A stretch of DNA of 64,000 nt from Allacma fusca (lineage: Eukaryota; Arthropoda; Collembola; Symphypleona; Sminthuridae): contig OX359247.1 of the NCBI GenBank assembly GCA_947179485.1, forward strand, positions 52,983,131-53,047,130, written 5' to 3'. How positions within the stretch are numbered: the stretch's first letter is position 1; every line of letters begins with the position of its first letter. The notes beneath the pieces were generated by a model that saw nothing but the letters and a program-made list of their open reading frames with translations, did not search any database and was not told the DNA's origin. The position numbers and the translations under genes were made by a program. This document shows positions 27,483 through 36,498 of this stretch, one piece after another.

Positions 27483-28375
27483 AAGTGCAGTTTAGTAGCC
27501 CTTCTCCGACTTTCGTGAAACTTGGTAAACAGGGTAAATTGATTGCGTAGATCAGGGATATGAAAGAATTTTGGTGATCTCTCATGTATTTTCGGAGGTA
27601 TGGAAGGCCAATGGCTACCTATCCACAAGTACAGATACTATGATACAGTAGATCTGTATAATCCGGGTATGAAATATCTTTCAAAGTGGCAACGAACTAC
27701 AATTGGCACGATTTGGCAAATTTTTTCCCAGTTTGGTAAAAACGTTATTGGGCTAATTTTTCCCCAGTTTGGCAACCACCAAGGGATAAATTGATTTCAA
27801 AATTAACACATTTCCTCCCAGTTTGGCAACTACCTAGGGATACAACTCTTTCAAAATTAGCGATTTTCTTCCCAGTTTCGTAACTACTTGGGTACCAAAA
27901 TTGTTTCTAAATTGCCAAATTTTGCCTTGTTTGGTAACTGGGTACCAACAATTTTCCGAATTGGATTTATTTTTAATTTTTGCAACTACCAAGTGATAAA
28001 ATGTTTTTAAAATAGGAAATTTTTTTCCTATTCGGCAACAACCTGGGCTTCAAAAATTTTCCGGATTGACAAAAATCTGCCGATGGCAAATTGGGGAAAT
28101 TGTTTTATCAACGGACCGGGTTCGCGGATTCGCAAAGATTTTCATTACCTGGTCTAACCTAATCAAAAATAAGAGAAATTCGAAGCGATTTAATCATTAA
28201 AAGGGCATTAACGAATAAAGTTGTTATCAGTGCTCTGAAATCGAAAATCTAACCTAAAATCTCCGAAAGTACATGTGAATGTCCAAAAATTCTTTTAGGT
28301 TCGTGATATTCGCACACAAATTACCTTGTTCACCAAGTTTCATGAAAATCGGAGAAGGGTTATTAAACAACACTT
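27483..28375. mobile_element. Foldback-like element with internal tandem array
   Basis: The arm at 27483-27599 and the arm at 28261-28375 are diverged inverted copies, read on opposite strands. Shared blocks include CCCTTCTCCGA, TTTC[GA]TGAAACTTGGT, AAAGAATTTT and CATGTA[TC]TTTCGGAG, roughly 70% alike by eye. Between them is a tandem array (see next entry). No coding capacity is seen. A structure with long inverted arms around tandem repeats fits a foldback or non-autonomous element. No clear target duplication could be found, so it is old or the boundaries are off. Confidence 0.6.
27690..28100 (+). repeat. Degenerate tandem array, ~53 bp unit, about seven copies
   Basis: The core CAGTTTGGCAACTACC or a variant recurs at about 27730, 27765, 27820, 27873, 27926, 27978 and 28029. 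It is usually followed by [TA]GGGATA or TGGGTACC and an AT-rich spacer ending in TTTCAAAATT. The spacing is 51-55 bp except for the first 35-bp step. Copies have diverged considerably. Confidence 0.75.
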
Positions 28376-29014
28376 ATACCGTCAATGAGAGACCAAACTA
28401 CATTGACATTATTTTTTTAACCCACTCCACCCAACACATCAATATATGTATGAGTTATAATCAACATCTTTTTTTTTGATGTTGCTAATAAAAGCTTCCA
28501 TAGCTAACAAGAAGCTACTATTCAGAATAAAATGGAAAAGTTGCCTCCGTGTTCCCACTTCCCACCCATTGATTTTTTTTTTAATTTGCATGAAAGTCTA
28601 AGGACTACTGTAAAGACTGCAGGCAAAACCAAACACTCGAATAGAAATACATTTGAGTAGATGAAGAAACAGCCAACGACGGCAAGTACTTGCTCAGTTG
28701 TTTTTCTGAATAGAAATAGAACTATTCAAGTAGACGCTGATTTATTGAAATATTAGAATGGAGCGAGATTATCGAAAATTTGGTCCCGTTTTGTATTTGC
28801 AACCAGAATTCATCAGACTTTCATCCTCGCCAGAAATTTAAGACCATTTAGAAACCCGGGAAGGATCAAGATAAGTTGGTCAACTTTTAACGTGACTGAA
28901 TATAGAGGCTTCAGAAACCAAAACTATATGTTTTCTGCCTAGTTACGACCACAGGCTACCTCTTTGGTAACTTACTTTTGAGTTTTCACGGGGGATAATT
29001 TGGATCCATAAAGG

Positions 29015-29051
29015 TGTCCAGTACAGTGTTATATTAACACTGTACTGGACA
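29015..29051. repeat. Perfect palindrome, 17-bp arms, 3-bp loop
   Basis: TGTCCAGTACAGTGTTA, then TAT, then the exact reverse complement of the first arm. It lies alone in AT-rich DNA. Two abutting inverted transposon ends or a tiny MITE are possible explanations. Confidence 0.9.
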
Positions 29052-29360
29052 TAATGAGTACTAGCTCCTTGGAAGTTACATTATACAAAACAGAATGTCT
29101 AAAAACATAAACTCGTAAGTTTATGCCTGACGATTTAGGTTGGGGTACAGTTTTTAAAATTACCTTTTAATGCCACGAAAATGATGACAAAATTCTAATT
29201 GTAAGTGTCCCGGGTGGCCCACATAATCTGGTGGGGAGCCAGTTTACTGTACCATCTCCACATGGTTTTTGGTAAACATTGACGAAGATGCATTATTTGT
29301 GAAACAGATTAAGCTAATGAAAGAATTTTTGTCAGCACAGTTTACTTCCCGAGATATGAG

Positions 29361-29373
29361 AGGTCAAAGGTCA
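29361..29373 (+). promoter_or_regulatory. DR1-type nuclear-receptor half-site repeat
   Basis: AGGTCAAAGGTCA is a perfect direct repeat of AGGTCA with 1-base spacing, the classic RXR/USP- or HNF4-type DR1 site. No gene is close (stox1 ends 5.5 kb away), so a regulatory role is only a possibility. Confidence 0.3.
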
Positions 29374-31553
29374 CGTTCAGTACTTTTGTAAATTTCAGGA
29401 TTTAGCTTGGCACTTCGTATAGTACATGTAACCTGATTACCAAGTATAGAAAACTAACATGGTGTGCTCAATGATATAAAACTGAAGACCTAACTAAAAA
29501 TAGGAAAATATCGGAGTGATTTATGCCAGGGTTCGGATTTTTATCGGAAGACAGGAAGATTCTTCCCAGGGAAAAAATATTTCTGACGGAAAATCTCAAA
29601 GGGAAGGGTTTCTTTTTTGTATGTATGTATGTGCATGTATTTATTGGGCTTATGAGAAAGGTCATACACAAGTTGTACAGATCATAAGTATTACATAATA
29701 TAGATCCGGTTCTGTACAAAAAGAAAAAAGTTCTGTTTTTAATTTGCAGAGGCATTATATATTAGCATATATATTATACCCTAAAAACATTTAAATTCCT
29801 TACGCTGAGTAAGGATTTATCACTATCAAGTTTAATGTATTATTACACTGACGATAGTTTTACATAATTTAAGGAAAACATCATAAATATTATTTAAAGA
29901 GTGTAATCTGATGTGCATAGCAATTCTTCAAAAGCTTTAGCTGGATTTCGGTTACCTATTAGAAATCCAAGAATTTGTTGTCTGGGCTCTTGCAGATATA
30001 GGTACACATTCCATAAATAAGTGCATCAGTGATTGGTTAGGTCCACCAAATAAAAATATGGTTTATTAAATATTAACATACTTATTAAATAAAAATGTAG
30101 GTCTGAGGTTAACTAAAGTGGGTAAACTGTATCTCTAAGTAGGAACTTATACATAGGATTTTGTTTCGATAACATTATTTCATCTATATAGTTCGTATAG
30201 GAGTGTAGTCTACTTGTTTCAATTCAACTATTAATTCGAAATTCTTTTAAACAACTGCTGGTTAGTTCATCTCAAGATATACTAAAACGTAATAATTCGA
30301 TTTTATTGTTAATAACATAATCCAATTCCATGCTGGTGGGTAAAAGATGTGCTATGCTATTTCAATCATTTTTGTAAGCACCATTTTTGGGTACCATTGT
30401 TACAGGTCATAGTATTTTGTATAAATACATGAGAGACGGTTTTGTAATTGTACAACTAATCTTACATCGTCCAGTCTCGATTCTAATAGAGTAATTTAAA
30501 GTGCTTGGAGACAGATTTAAAACCTTTCTGATGAAGGTAGTCTACACCGACTCTAATACCCCCGCCAACCCCCTTGGCTCACACCGCTGCGCAGTGTAAC
30601 ATATTTGATGCATATTATGATTATAACTTACAAATAGCTTTCTAGGAGTTACATCGAGACATTTTAAGAATCCTTATCACCTCGTGCATAGCTACTACCT
30701 CTTTCTGTTTGAAAAGCACTATAAGTAAATATAAACGACCCCTTGGAATGAAAAGGGACTCCAAGATACACACATACCTTCACTAATTAGCCAGGTAAAC
30801 TTTAATTACATTAAGAATCAAAGATGGTTACTAATTAGAGTACTGTAGTTGATTTAAAAATCATGCAGTTTTAGGATTTATTATTCACAAAATGTCGACA
30901 TTCTGTGGGAGTAGTAATTTGTTTGCTTAATTCTATTAATTTTCACCACCGGATAATGATTCAAAGTTTCAATTGTTACGATTTCGAATTTTATCTGAGA
31001 CCAGGTTGGGGCTGGTTGCGCAGAAATATATCGCTTTAGCGGAATTGTGCCCGATAAAAGTAAAAATTTCCATTTTGTTTTCTGTGGTCCTTCCATTTAA
31101 ACAGTTAGACAACCTTCATCAAGGGTACTCAGCATCATTCCCACTTATGTATTTATTCGAGTATCCCTGGGAATTCGATATAATGTTACGTGTGCGTTTA
31201 AAACTCCCTCCAGGAGAACAATGTCCTTGCGCCTATGTGACAATTAAAATCTCTACCTATAATTTATTATATTCAGGTTGGGCTCATTAGAAATATTCGT
31301 TAAGCAAGATTTAAATGTTTATAAGCAACTTTCCATTCCATTTTATTTTCAAAAAACTCACATTACCAATAACAAAATGTTGAATTTCTGTTGCTTTGCA
31401 TTTAATTTTAATTATTACAAAATATTTATTCGCTTCAATCATTTGAACAAGCTTGAATTTCAAATTATACAGAATCCCGTTTTTCACTTCTCTTAAACCA
31501 GGCGTATGCACACAATTATGTCAAAATATATAAAAATGTGATCAGGCTCAAAT

Positions 31554-32126
31554 ATGTCCAAATGTTTGCTACAAAGAATTCTGGACGAGCTGTGTGAACG
31601 CAAGTATCCGCTAAGCAAGATAGTTAGTTTTAAGTAGTGAAAGAAATTTAAATTTGATAGATGAGTGGCAAAAGGTGTTTTAATTTCGGTGACACTAGTC
31701 ACACATAGATTGTGCCCTAAAAGTAACGCGTTGAAGAGGACCTTCAAAACGGCGAAAATAGAATTTTTTGAAGCCAATAAACAATCATATTCTGTAACCG
31801 TAGATAGGAGCGGAGAAAAGCGAGAAATGAAGACGTTTGGCCAAAGTGTACATGTAATAATGTGGATTTTATTTTCTAGTGTCATTTAATATTTGGACAT
31901 ATTAAAAAATATTGTCGAATTTGTAATATAGTTTATTACACTTTTTAAGTTATTATATTAGTTGTGATTAATTTTTGTTACGATTTTCCTTATCGAAACG
32001 AGTTAACGACTTTATCGAAATCCAGCAAGCGTGGGTGGAGATTGAATATCCAAAATTCTCCAGGACTGACATTTTTTCAAGAACAAGCAGATTGACGAAA
32101 TGCTCCGCAAGTCCGGGATTTAAATA
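31554..32126 (+). pseudogene. Possible upstream exon remnants of the RING pseudogene
   Basis: Two stretches read like protein more than the surroundings. One is 31554-31886, with LLQRILDELCERKYPLSKIV, then stops, then KTAKIEFFEANKQ and SVTVDRSGEKREMKTFG in the same frame. The other is 31981-32126, with KRVNDFIEIQQAWVEIEYPK followed by a TAA. They lie just upstream of, and on the same strand as, the RING-finger remnant. Joining them to it is an inference; no clear splice signals link them and I do not recognise the product. The overlapping 130-codon - strand frame (31493-31885) is probably their shadow. Confidence 0.25.
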
Positions 32127-32227
32127 ATGCAGCACATTGTGCAAGTGACTATGAATAGAAATGGATTGTAATAATATTGTTTTCATGGTTTGAGGCAGCA
32201 TGCATTTTTTGTGATTTTTTTCTCTAG

Positions 32228-33308
32228 TAAAAATTCGGGGATTAAATTGGACAGAGCCATCCTGCTAGGTGATGCAGAACGTTTGAGGAGCTTGAGAGAT
32301 GAGTGCATCGGCATTATCCTCCCGGCTCTTGCTGAGGCTGTCACTGTAGAACAGTACGCTATGTTCATACATATGAGATGCGATATGAGGAGCAAGCATT
32401 GTTTCTAGAGGATTATTATGGAATTATAGTGTCGACCCGAAATATGTGATCTCCAACAAATCCAACGTATGTTTGACCAAAAAGTCGTAGTTGTGCTGAA
32501 GGTTCAAGAAACTTCTCGTGCCATTGAAAATTCGAGGAGACGGATTCATGGAGCTGCTTTTCATGTTAAAACGACTGGTCGAGATTTGGACGAAATGAAG
32601 AATATGATTTGGCTTGCGATGGAGGATAATATATCCAGAAGAATAGAGTCAGGAATATCCACGGTAGACGGCAAAGTAAGTTTCACTGTGTAATATTACC
32701 AAATATCATTAATAACATCAATTTTGTATTTAGTTTAACTGCAAAATATGCATTGACAATTCAATAACGCATGTTTTTCCAAACTGTGGCCATGCGACTT
32801 GTAGTATTTGCCTACCGTTTTTGGATCGGTGTCATTTAGGCCGGAGTACAGTTAGCAAGCAAAGCAACCTTTATTGTCTTTCAGTACACAGACTATAACA
32901 ATATTACATTCAGTTTTTACATTGCATGTTAATATGGTTTGGGACGCAGCCCGTTTAATCTTAACCTAATTTGCTTAATCTATGGAGGAGAGAGAGCAAG
33001 GTAACATAGAAGGAGATAATATCCCACGACGAACTGAGGGTGCACTGTAGCTATGACAGAGGCACTCCTATCCCGAATCGCTCAGTAAATACACTCACAC
33101 TGAAGTGAGCGTTGGGTGCATGCTAACTAGCAGTACATCCCACAGAACCCAACATCTATCTCTCTCTTTCTCTCACCTCCGCGACTGCAGGGGCACTGGG
33201 CTTTGAAGCCATTCCTCAACGATGGTAGTTGAGTACGTTCAGTGCTGGACTACTCCTGCAGTCCTGGGCCGGAGTACAGTTAAAGGGGCCATTAAAATTT
33301 ATAATTAA
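32228..33308 (+). pseudogene. Degenerate C3HC4 RING-finger protein gene, interrupted by an insertion
   Basis: One frame runs from an acceptor-like TTTTCTCTAG (exon from 32228) through LDRAILLGDAERLRSLRDEC, two in-frame TAG codons (32406-32408 and 32433-32435), then IENSRRRIHGAAFHVKT, to a donor AAA|GTAAGT at 32675. After a 58-bp intron, the exon at 32734 encodes FNCKICIDNSITHVF then NCGHATCSICL and RCHLG: C-x2-C-x11-C-x-H-x2-C-x2-C-x6-C-x2, but the eighth ligand is glycine (GGC) instead of cysteine. The frame is broken at 32854 by a 412-bp insertion and resumes after it as STVKGAIKIYN and a TAA. RING fingers of this type are usually E3 ubiquitin ligases, often C-terminal as in IAP-like proteins. 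Two stops, a lost zinc ligand and an insertion argue for a dead gene. The N-terminal part is not recognised. Confidence 0.6.
32839..33282 (-). mobile_element. 412-bp retroposed insertion with 16-bp target-site duplication
   Basis: GGCCGGAGTACAGTTA occurs at 32839-32854 and exactly again at 33267-33282; the bases outside the repeat continue the RING reading frame. The inserted 32855-33266, read on the - strand, ends with AATAAA (32875-32870) and a tail GGTTGCTTTGCTTGC. Long variable target duplications are typical of LINE-mediated insertion, so this is a SINE, a 5'-truncated LINE or a retrocopied transcript. Inside, a purine tract (33180 down to 33155) is followed at once by TGTTGGG, as at the edge of a copia-type 3' LTR. 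No poly(A) tail is present. Confidence 0.7.
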
Positions 33309-34160
33309 ATTGTGTCGAAACCAATCATTGTATTTTTATGAATTAATATTTTGCCCTTTGATTTCTGCAGTAACAATTGTTAATTTAGACGTGTAATTTA
33401 ATGTAAAAATAGGTCACGATTTTACAAATGAATAATTATTTGACTTAGAAGAGCAATACGAAAGATTAAGCTGTGTTTATCATATGGCGAGTAATGAATG
33501 GATTTAATTAAAGAATTCCCCGTTCTCACCATCAAGTCCTTTCCCCATTGAAGAAGCGATTTGTTTCCATGCAGCCGATGCAGCGTAGCACCAAAATACG
33601 TGTAAGATTTGATTTTCCTATGATGTCATTCCATCTTTGAACATAAGTCACTTTTCTTGCATTGACTTTTATTCAGTTTTTATAAATATCTGCCATCATA
33701 GTAGTTTGCCAGGCGCTCAGTCTCAACAGTCTCACTCTTCAGTCTTGCCATTAACGTTTCCGGAGTTTAAGATGCTGCTGTTAAATATTGTGAGATGCCT
33801 CGCGCGCTCCTGGGATTCCGCGGTCGGGTTTGTGTTTTTCAAAGCGGACAGCGACGAAAGTCACTTTTTTTAACAATATTTTCGTATAAGTACTTCAATA
33901 CAGAGCGATGTGAAAACAAAATTGTACATAAAATTTGTTTTTGTAAAACCGAGTTTGAAGGTCAAAAAACCGAAAAAGCCCGAAAACTAAAGTAATTTTT
34001 TAAGCCCATAATTTAATATTCAGAGACAAGCTGCCTATCTTAAATTTTGTTTCGCAAAGGAAGGTCACCTCACGATTTTTTCAGCATCAAGGCATTAATA
34101 TTTCGGTTTTTTCAGAAACATTATAATGTAAATTTGTACACATTCGAGATTTTTTTCACT
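33309..34160. other. Intergenic, nothing supported
   Basis: AT-rich sequence with a short GC-richer patch near 33795-33850. The 78-codon frame there has no recognisable product. Confidence 0.5.
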
Positions 34161-34263
34161 ACGGGCCCACTCTAATGTGATCATTTTTAGAAGCTTAAAC
34201 GACAAGACTGCATTGGTATCACAATTTAAAATTTAAAAATGTGTCACATTAGAGTGGGCCCGT
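34161..34263. mobile_element. MITE-like element, 103 bp, perfect 20-bp terminal inverted repeats
   Basis: The left end is ACGGGCCCACTCTAATGTGA and the right end is its exact reverse complement. The interior is AT-rich and noncoding. The flanks give only a possible 2-bp CT duplication. Outside the perfect arms, both sides carry a TTTCGGTTTTT motif in inverted orientation, so a larger, more diverged element may surround it. Confidence 0.65.
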
Positions 34264-34510
34264 CTTCAAAATCGAGAAAAACCGAAACGGGTAATTCATA
34301 TACACATACACATAAGGGGCTATGCAAGTGTATTTATACGTACACACGCAGGATTGTCTTGTGGAGGTGAGAGGCGCGCTGTGGTGCAGCGTAATTAGTA
34401 CGTAGCCCTTACATGTACACAAACAACCGCATGGCGCAGCTCCGCGTTCGTTCTTCCGTCACGCCAAATAGTCCCACTTATTTCTTATTATGTTTTACAT
34501 GATTGTTCCT

Positions 34511-34530
34511 ACACCAATCAAAATTGGTGT
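34511..34530. repeat. Small hairpin, 8-bp arms
   Basis: ACACCAAT, loop CAAA, ATTGGTGT. No associated gene. Confidence 0.6.
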
Positions 34531-34969
34531 GAGGGTTGACGACGGCATTCGAAATATATTTATGTACATTACATGTACTTTACATTAAAAATGTTCAACC
34601 TTGCACTGTCCACTTTGAAAAGACAAACCCGGTCATCAATATCAAATATCTCCCAATCATCTTTATTCCTTCTTTCTTACTACTCCATTCTATGAAAATG
34701 GACTGAATAACGGTCTTGGATGGGATACTGACCTACATTCTCTTCTATCCTCTCTGACCGAGCAGACTTCTAAGCGCTGCGCTTGAGACTCTAGGTTTTA
34801 TCCCCTTTTGTGGTTTTCCATCTCTATTTTGCTAATAGTAATTAATTATACTTTAAAAAGATTTAGCTCGTGTCTCAATTCTTCTCTTAATTTTACTTTG
34901 CTAAATAACAAGAGTCAGTTGTTAGGCTCGAAGAAATAATTCCGACAGTTAAAACATAATTTTTAACAT

Positions 34970-35480
34970 TTACTCATCCAACGGAATTCTTTCGAGAAGT
35001 CTTCCTTGCAAGCCACCATCACCCTCCTCGTTCGTCAATATGTCCACGGTTTTTTGAAGGCTAAATATTCGGCAGGTAAACTAGATACAACCCTGTTTAC
35101 AAGTGAAGCATCTGACACCAGATTCTTCATTTCCCCAAGCATTCTGGCTAATGCTTGCACTTCCAGCATTGCTGTTACCGGTGATTGGTCCTTTTGCATT
35201 GGATAGTTCAAAAACGTCGTCATTGTGTGCTGAAGGTTCCGGATTCTGCAGTCCGAGTCGAGTTCCCGTAGCTTATCGAGAATCTCCTTCGACGTAGAAC
35301 TATAGATGTGGTCTTGATAAAAGAACGTGGATTTATTAACCAAGTTCAGAAAGTGTTCGGGAGATACTTCAACAGTGTAACGGTGTAGGATAGAATTGAC
35401 AATAAACGCAAAGAATGCTCGGTCTTGTATAGGTACAAAAGAGAGTAAGAAAGGAGAAGAGAAGCTCCAGTCATTTCACT
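34970..35480 (-). pseudogene. Ty1/copia-type gag fragment
   Basis: The - strand frame is open from about 35480 to a stop at 35035. It reads IQDRAFFAFIVNSILHRY, then HIYSSTSKEILDKLRELDSD, FLNYPMQKDQSPVTAMLEVQ, and MGEMKNLVSDASL ending in VVSSLPAEYLAF. This follows the UBN2 gag layout of copia elements: TSKEIWDKL, a RxxxLxxxF.NYKM block, the ALxxMG...SxxxLVxxxxxSLPxEY block. After KKPWT the frame shifts and continues as ILTNEEGDGGLQGRLLERIP before a TAA at 34972. No protease, integrase or reverse transcriptase follows and no LTR was found, so this is a decayed fragment. Confidence 0.65.
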
Positions 35481-35964
35481 CCCACCATGACATGCATTCA
35501 AAATATATTTCTTTAGTGGAATTAAATTAAATTGGGATTGTCATTTCCTATAATAATTACGTGTTCTGTGGGTCATACACCTTTGCTCACAGTAATGGGT
35601 AATGCCAATAATTCCAATCGTATAAAACCTGTTACAGCTCCCTGGAAATTCAATTTCCTACAAATAAGGGTCAACGATATTTGTGATAATATGTTGCCCC
35701 TAACAATTAGTGGTTGTCTTCACCGCTCACAAAATTATGACTTTGCATCCCGTTTTTGACCATTATGAAAGCAATTCTTGTTTCTGTTCAATAAAATAAA
35801 TTTAAAACAAATAATAATTGGCTCCCAAAGTGGGGATTTCCACACTTCCCCTCATCATCCAGTATATATAGCCTAGGAAGGCGGGCCTTCCTATTTAGAG
35901 CACTTATATCGGCGATAAATATCTGCCGATTTTTTAAATGATAACCAATCTTTGTAGCAATTGG
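35481..35964. other. Intergenic, nothing supported
   Basis: AT-rich spacer between the gag fragment and the 177-codon open frame. It includes an imperfect palindrome AAGTGGGGATTTCCACACTT near 35828. Confidence 0.5.
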
Positions 35965-36498
35965 TCACAAGAAGAATTTTGAAGATTCGTTGACGTTGCT
36001 AAAAATGGCGAGCATTGAACGATTCCACATACTGCGAAGTTTTTTCCTCTCTCCATCTTGTGACCGCGGGCGCTTCAGGAAGATCTTCTGTTTGAGAAAG
36101 ACATGCCCGAAAAAGTCCATGTGGCTTGCATCCGAATACTTTATGGGTGTTTGGCTCTCGGTAAAAAAATTTACCACCACTAATTTCCGAATCTGCTCTG
36201 CATACGAGTGGAATTGCTTTGTAGTGTCGGGCGATGGGGCGTTGTTATGCGGAGTCATCTTCGACATCTCACCTGGGTAAACTTTCGGAGGAAATCTCTC
36301 CATATAGTACTCTAAATTCCCATCTACTTTTTTTGGGACTTTGTTGAGAGGTGGGGTACTTATTACACATAACCCGCCAATCACCATGAAGGTGATAAAA
36401 AAGTGTTCGGGGTCCACTATCCATTCATCAGGATTTTTTCCTGCTTTCTTAATATAGCAATATAATATTTTCCCGTTGGTATTGTGGACCTCAAACAT
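35965..36498 (-). CDS. Unrecognised 177-residue open frame
   Basis: The frame is uninterrupted from an ATG at 36498, with an in-frame TAA two codons upstream, to a stop at 35965. The product starts MFEVHNTNGKILYCYIKK and has a hydrophobic patch, HFFITFMVIGGLCVI (~residues 32-46). A proline-rich central part (STPPLNKVPKK, ERFPPKVYPGE) follows, then a basic C-terminal part (KQKIFLKRPRSQDGERKK). The length is well above what chance allows in DNA this AT-rich, and the composition is protein-like, with a 96-codon shadow on the other strand. I do not recognise the family. It could be an exon, a transposon gene or a recently inserted foreign gene. No flanking terminal repeats were found. Confidence 0.4.
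   Translation of the reverse strand: MFEVHNTNGKILYCYIKKAGKNPDEWIVDPEHFFITFMVIGGLCVISTPPLNKVPKKVDGNLEYYMERFPPKVYPGEMSKMTPHNNAPSPDTTKQFHSYAEQIRKLVVVNFFTESQTPIKYSDASHMDFFGHVFLKQKIFLKRPRSQDGERKKLRSMWNRSMLAIFSNVNESSKFFL

Larger units (their letters stand above)
28376..31553. other. Intergenic, no gene supported
   Basis: The stretch holds a perfect 37-bp palindrome (29015-29051) and one AGGTCAAAGGTCA direct repeat (29361-29373), listed separately. An open frame at 30973-31290 (+, 105 codons) overlaps one on the - strand; neither has recognisable features. Confidence 0.55.

Noticed and set aside
27690-28100. CRISPR-like array
   Set aside because: Copies are diverged throughout with no constant repeat and unique spacer pattern, and the DNA is eukaryotic.
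31493-31885. 130-codon - strand frame
   Set aside because: The opposite strand has more protein-like composition and lies in line with the RING remnant; the - frame is probably a shadow.
34161-34263. CACTA-type (EnSpm) element, from the sequence CACTACGGG at the left end
   Set aside because: The right end does not end in TAGTG and there is no 3-bp duplication.
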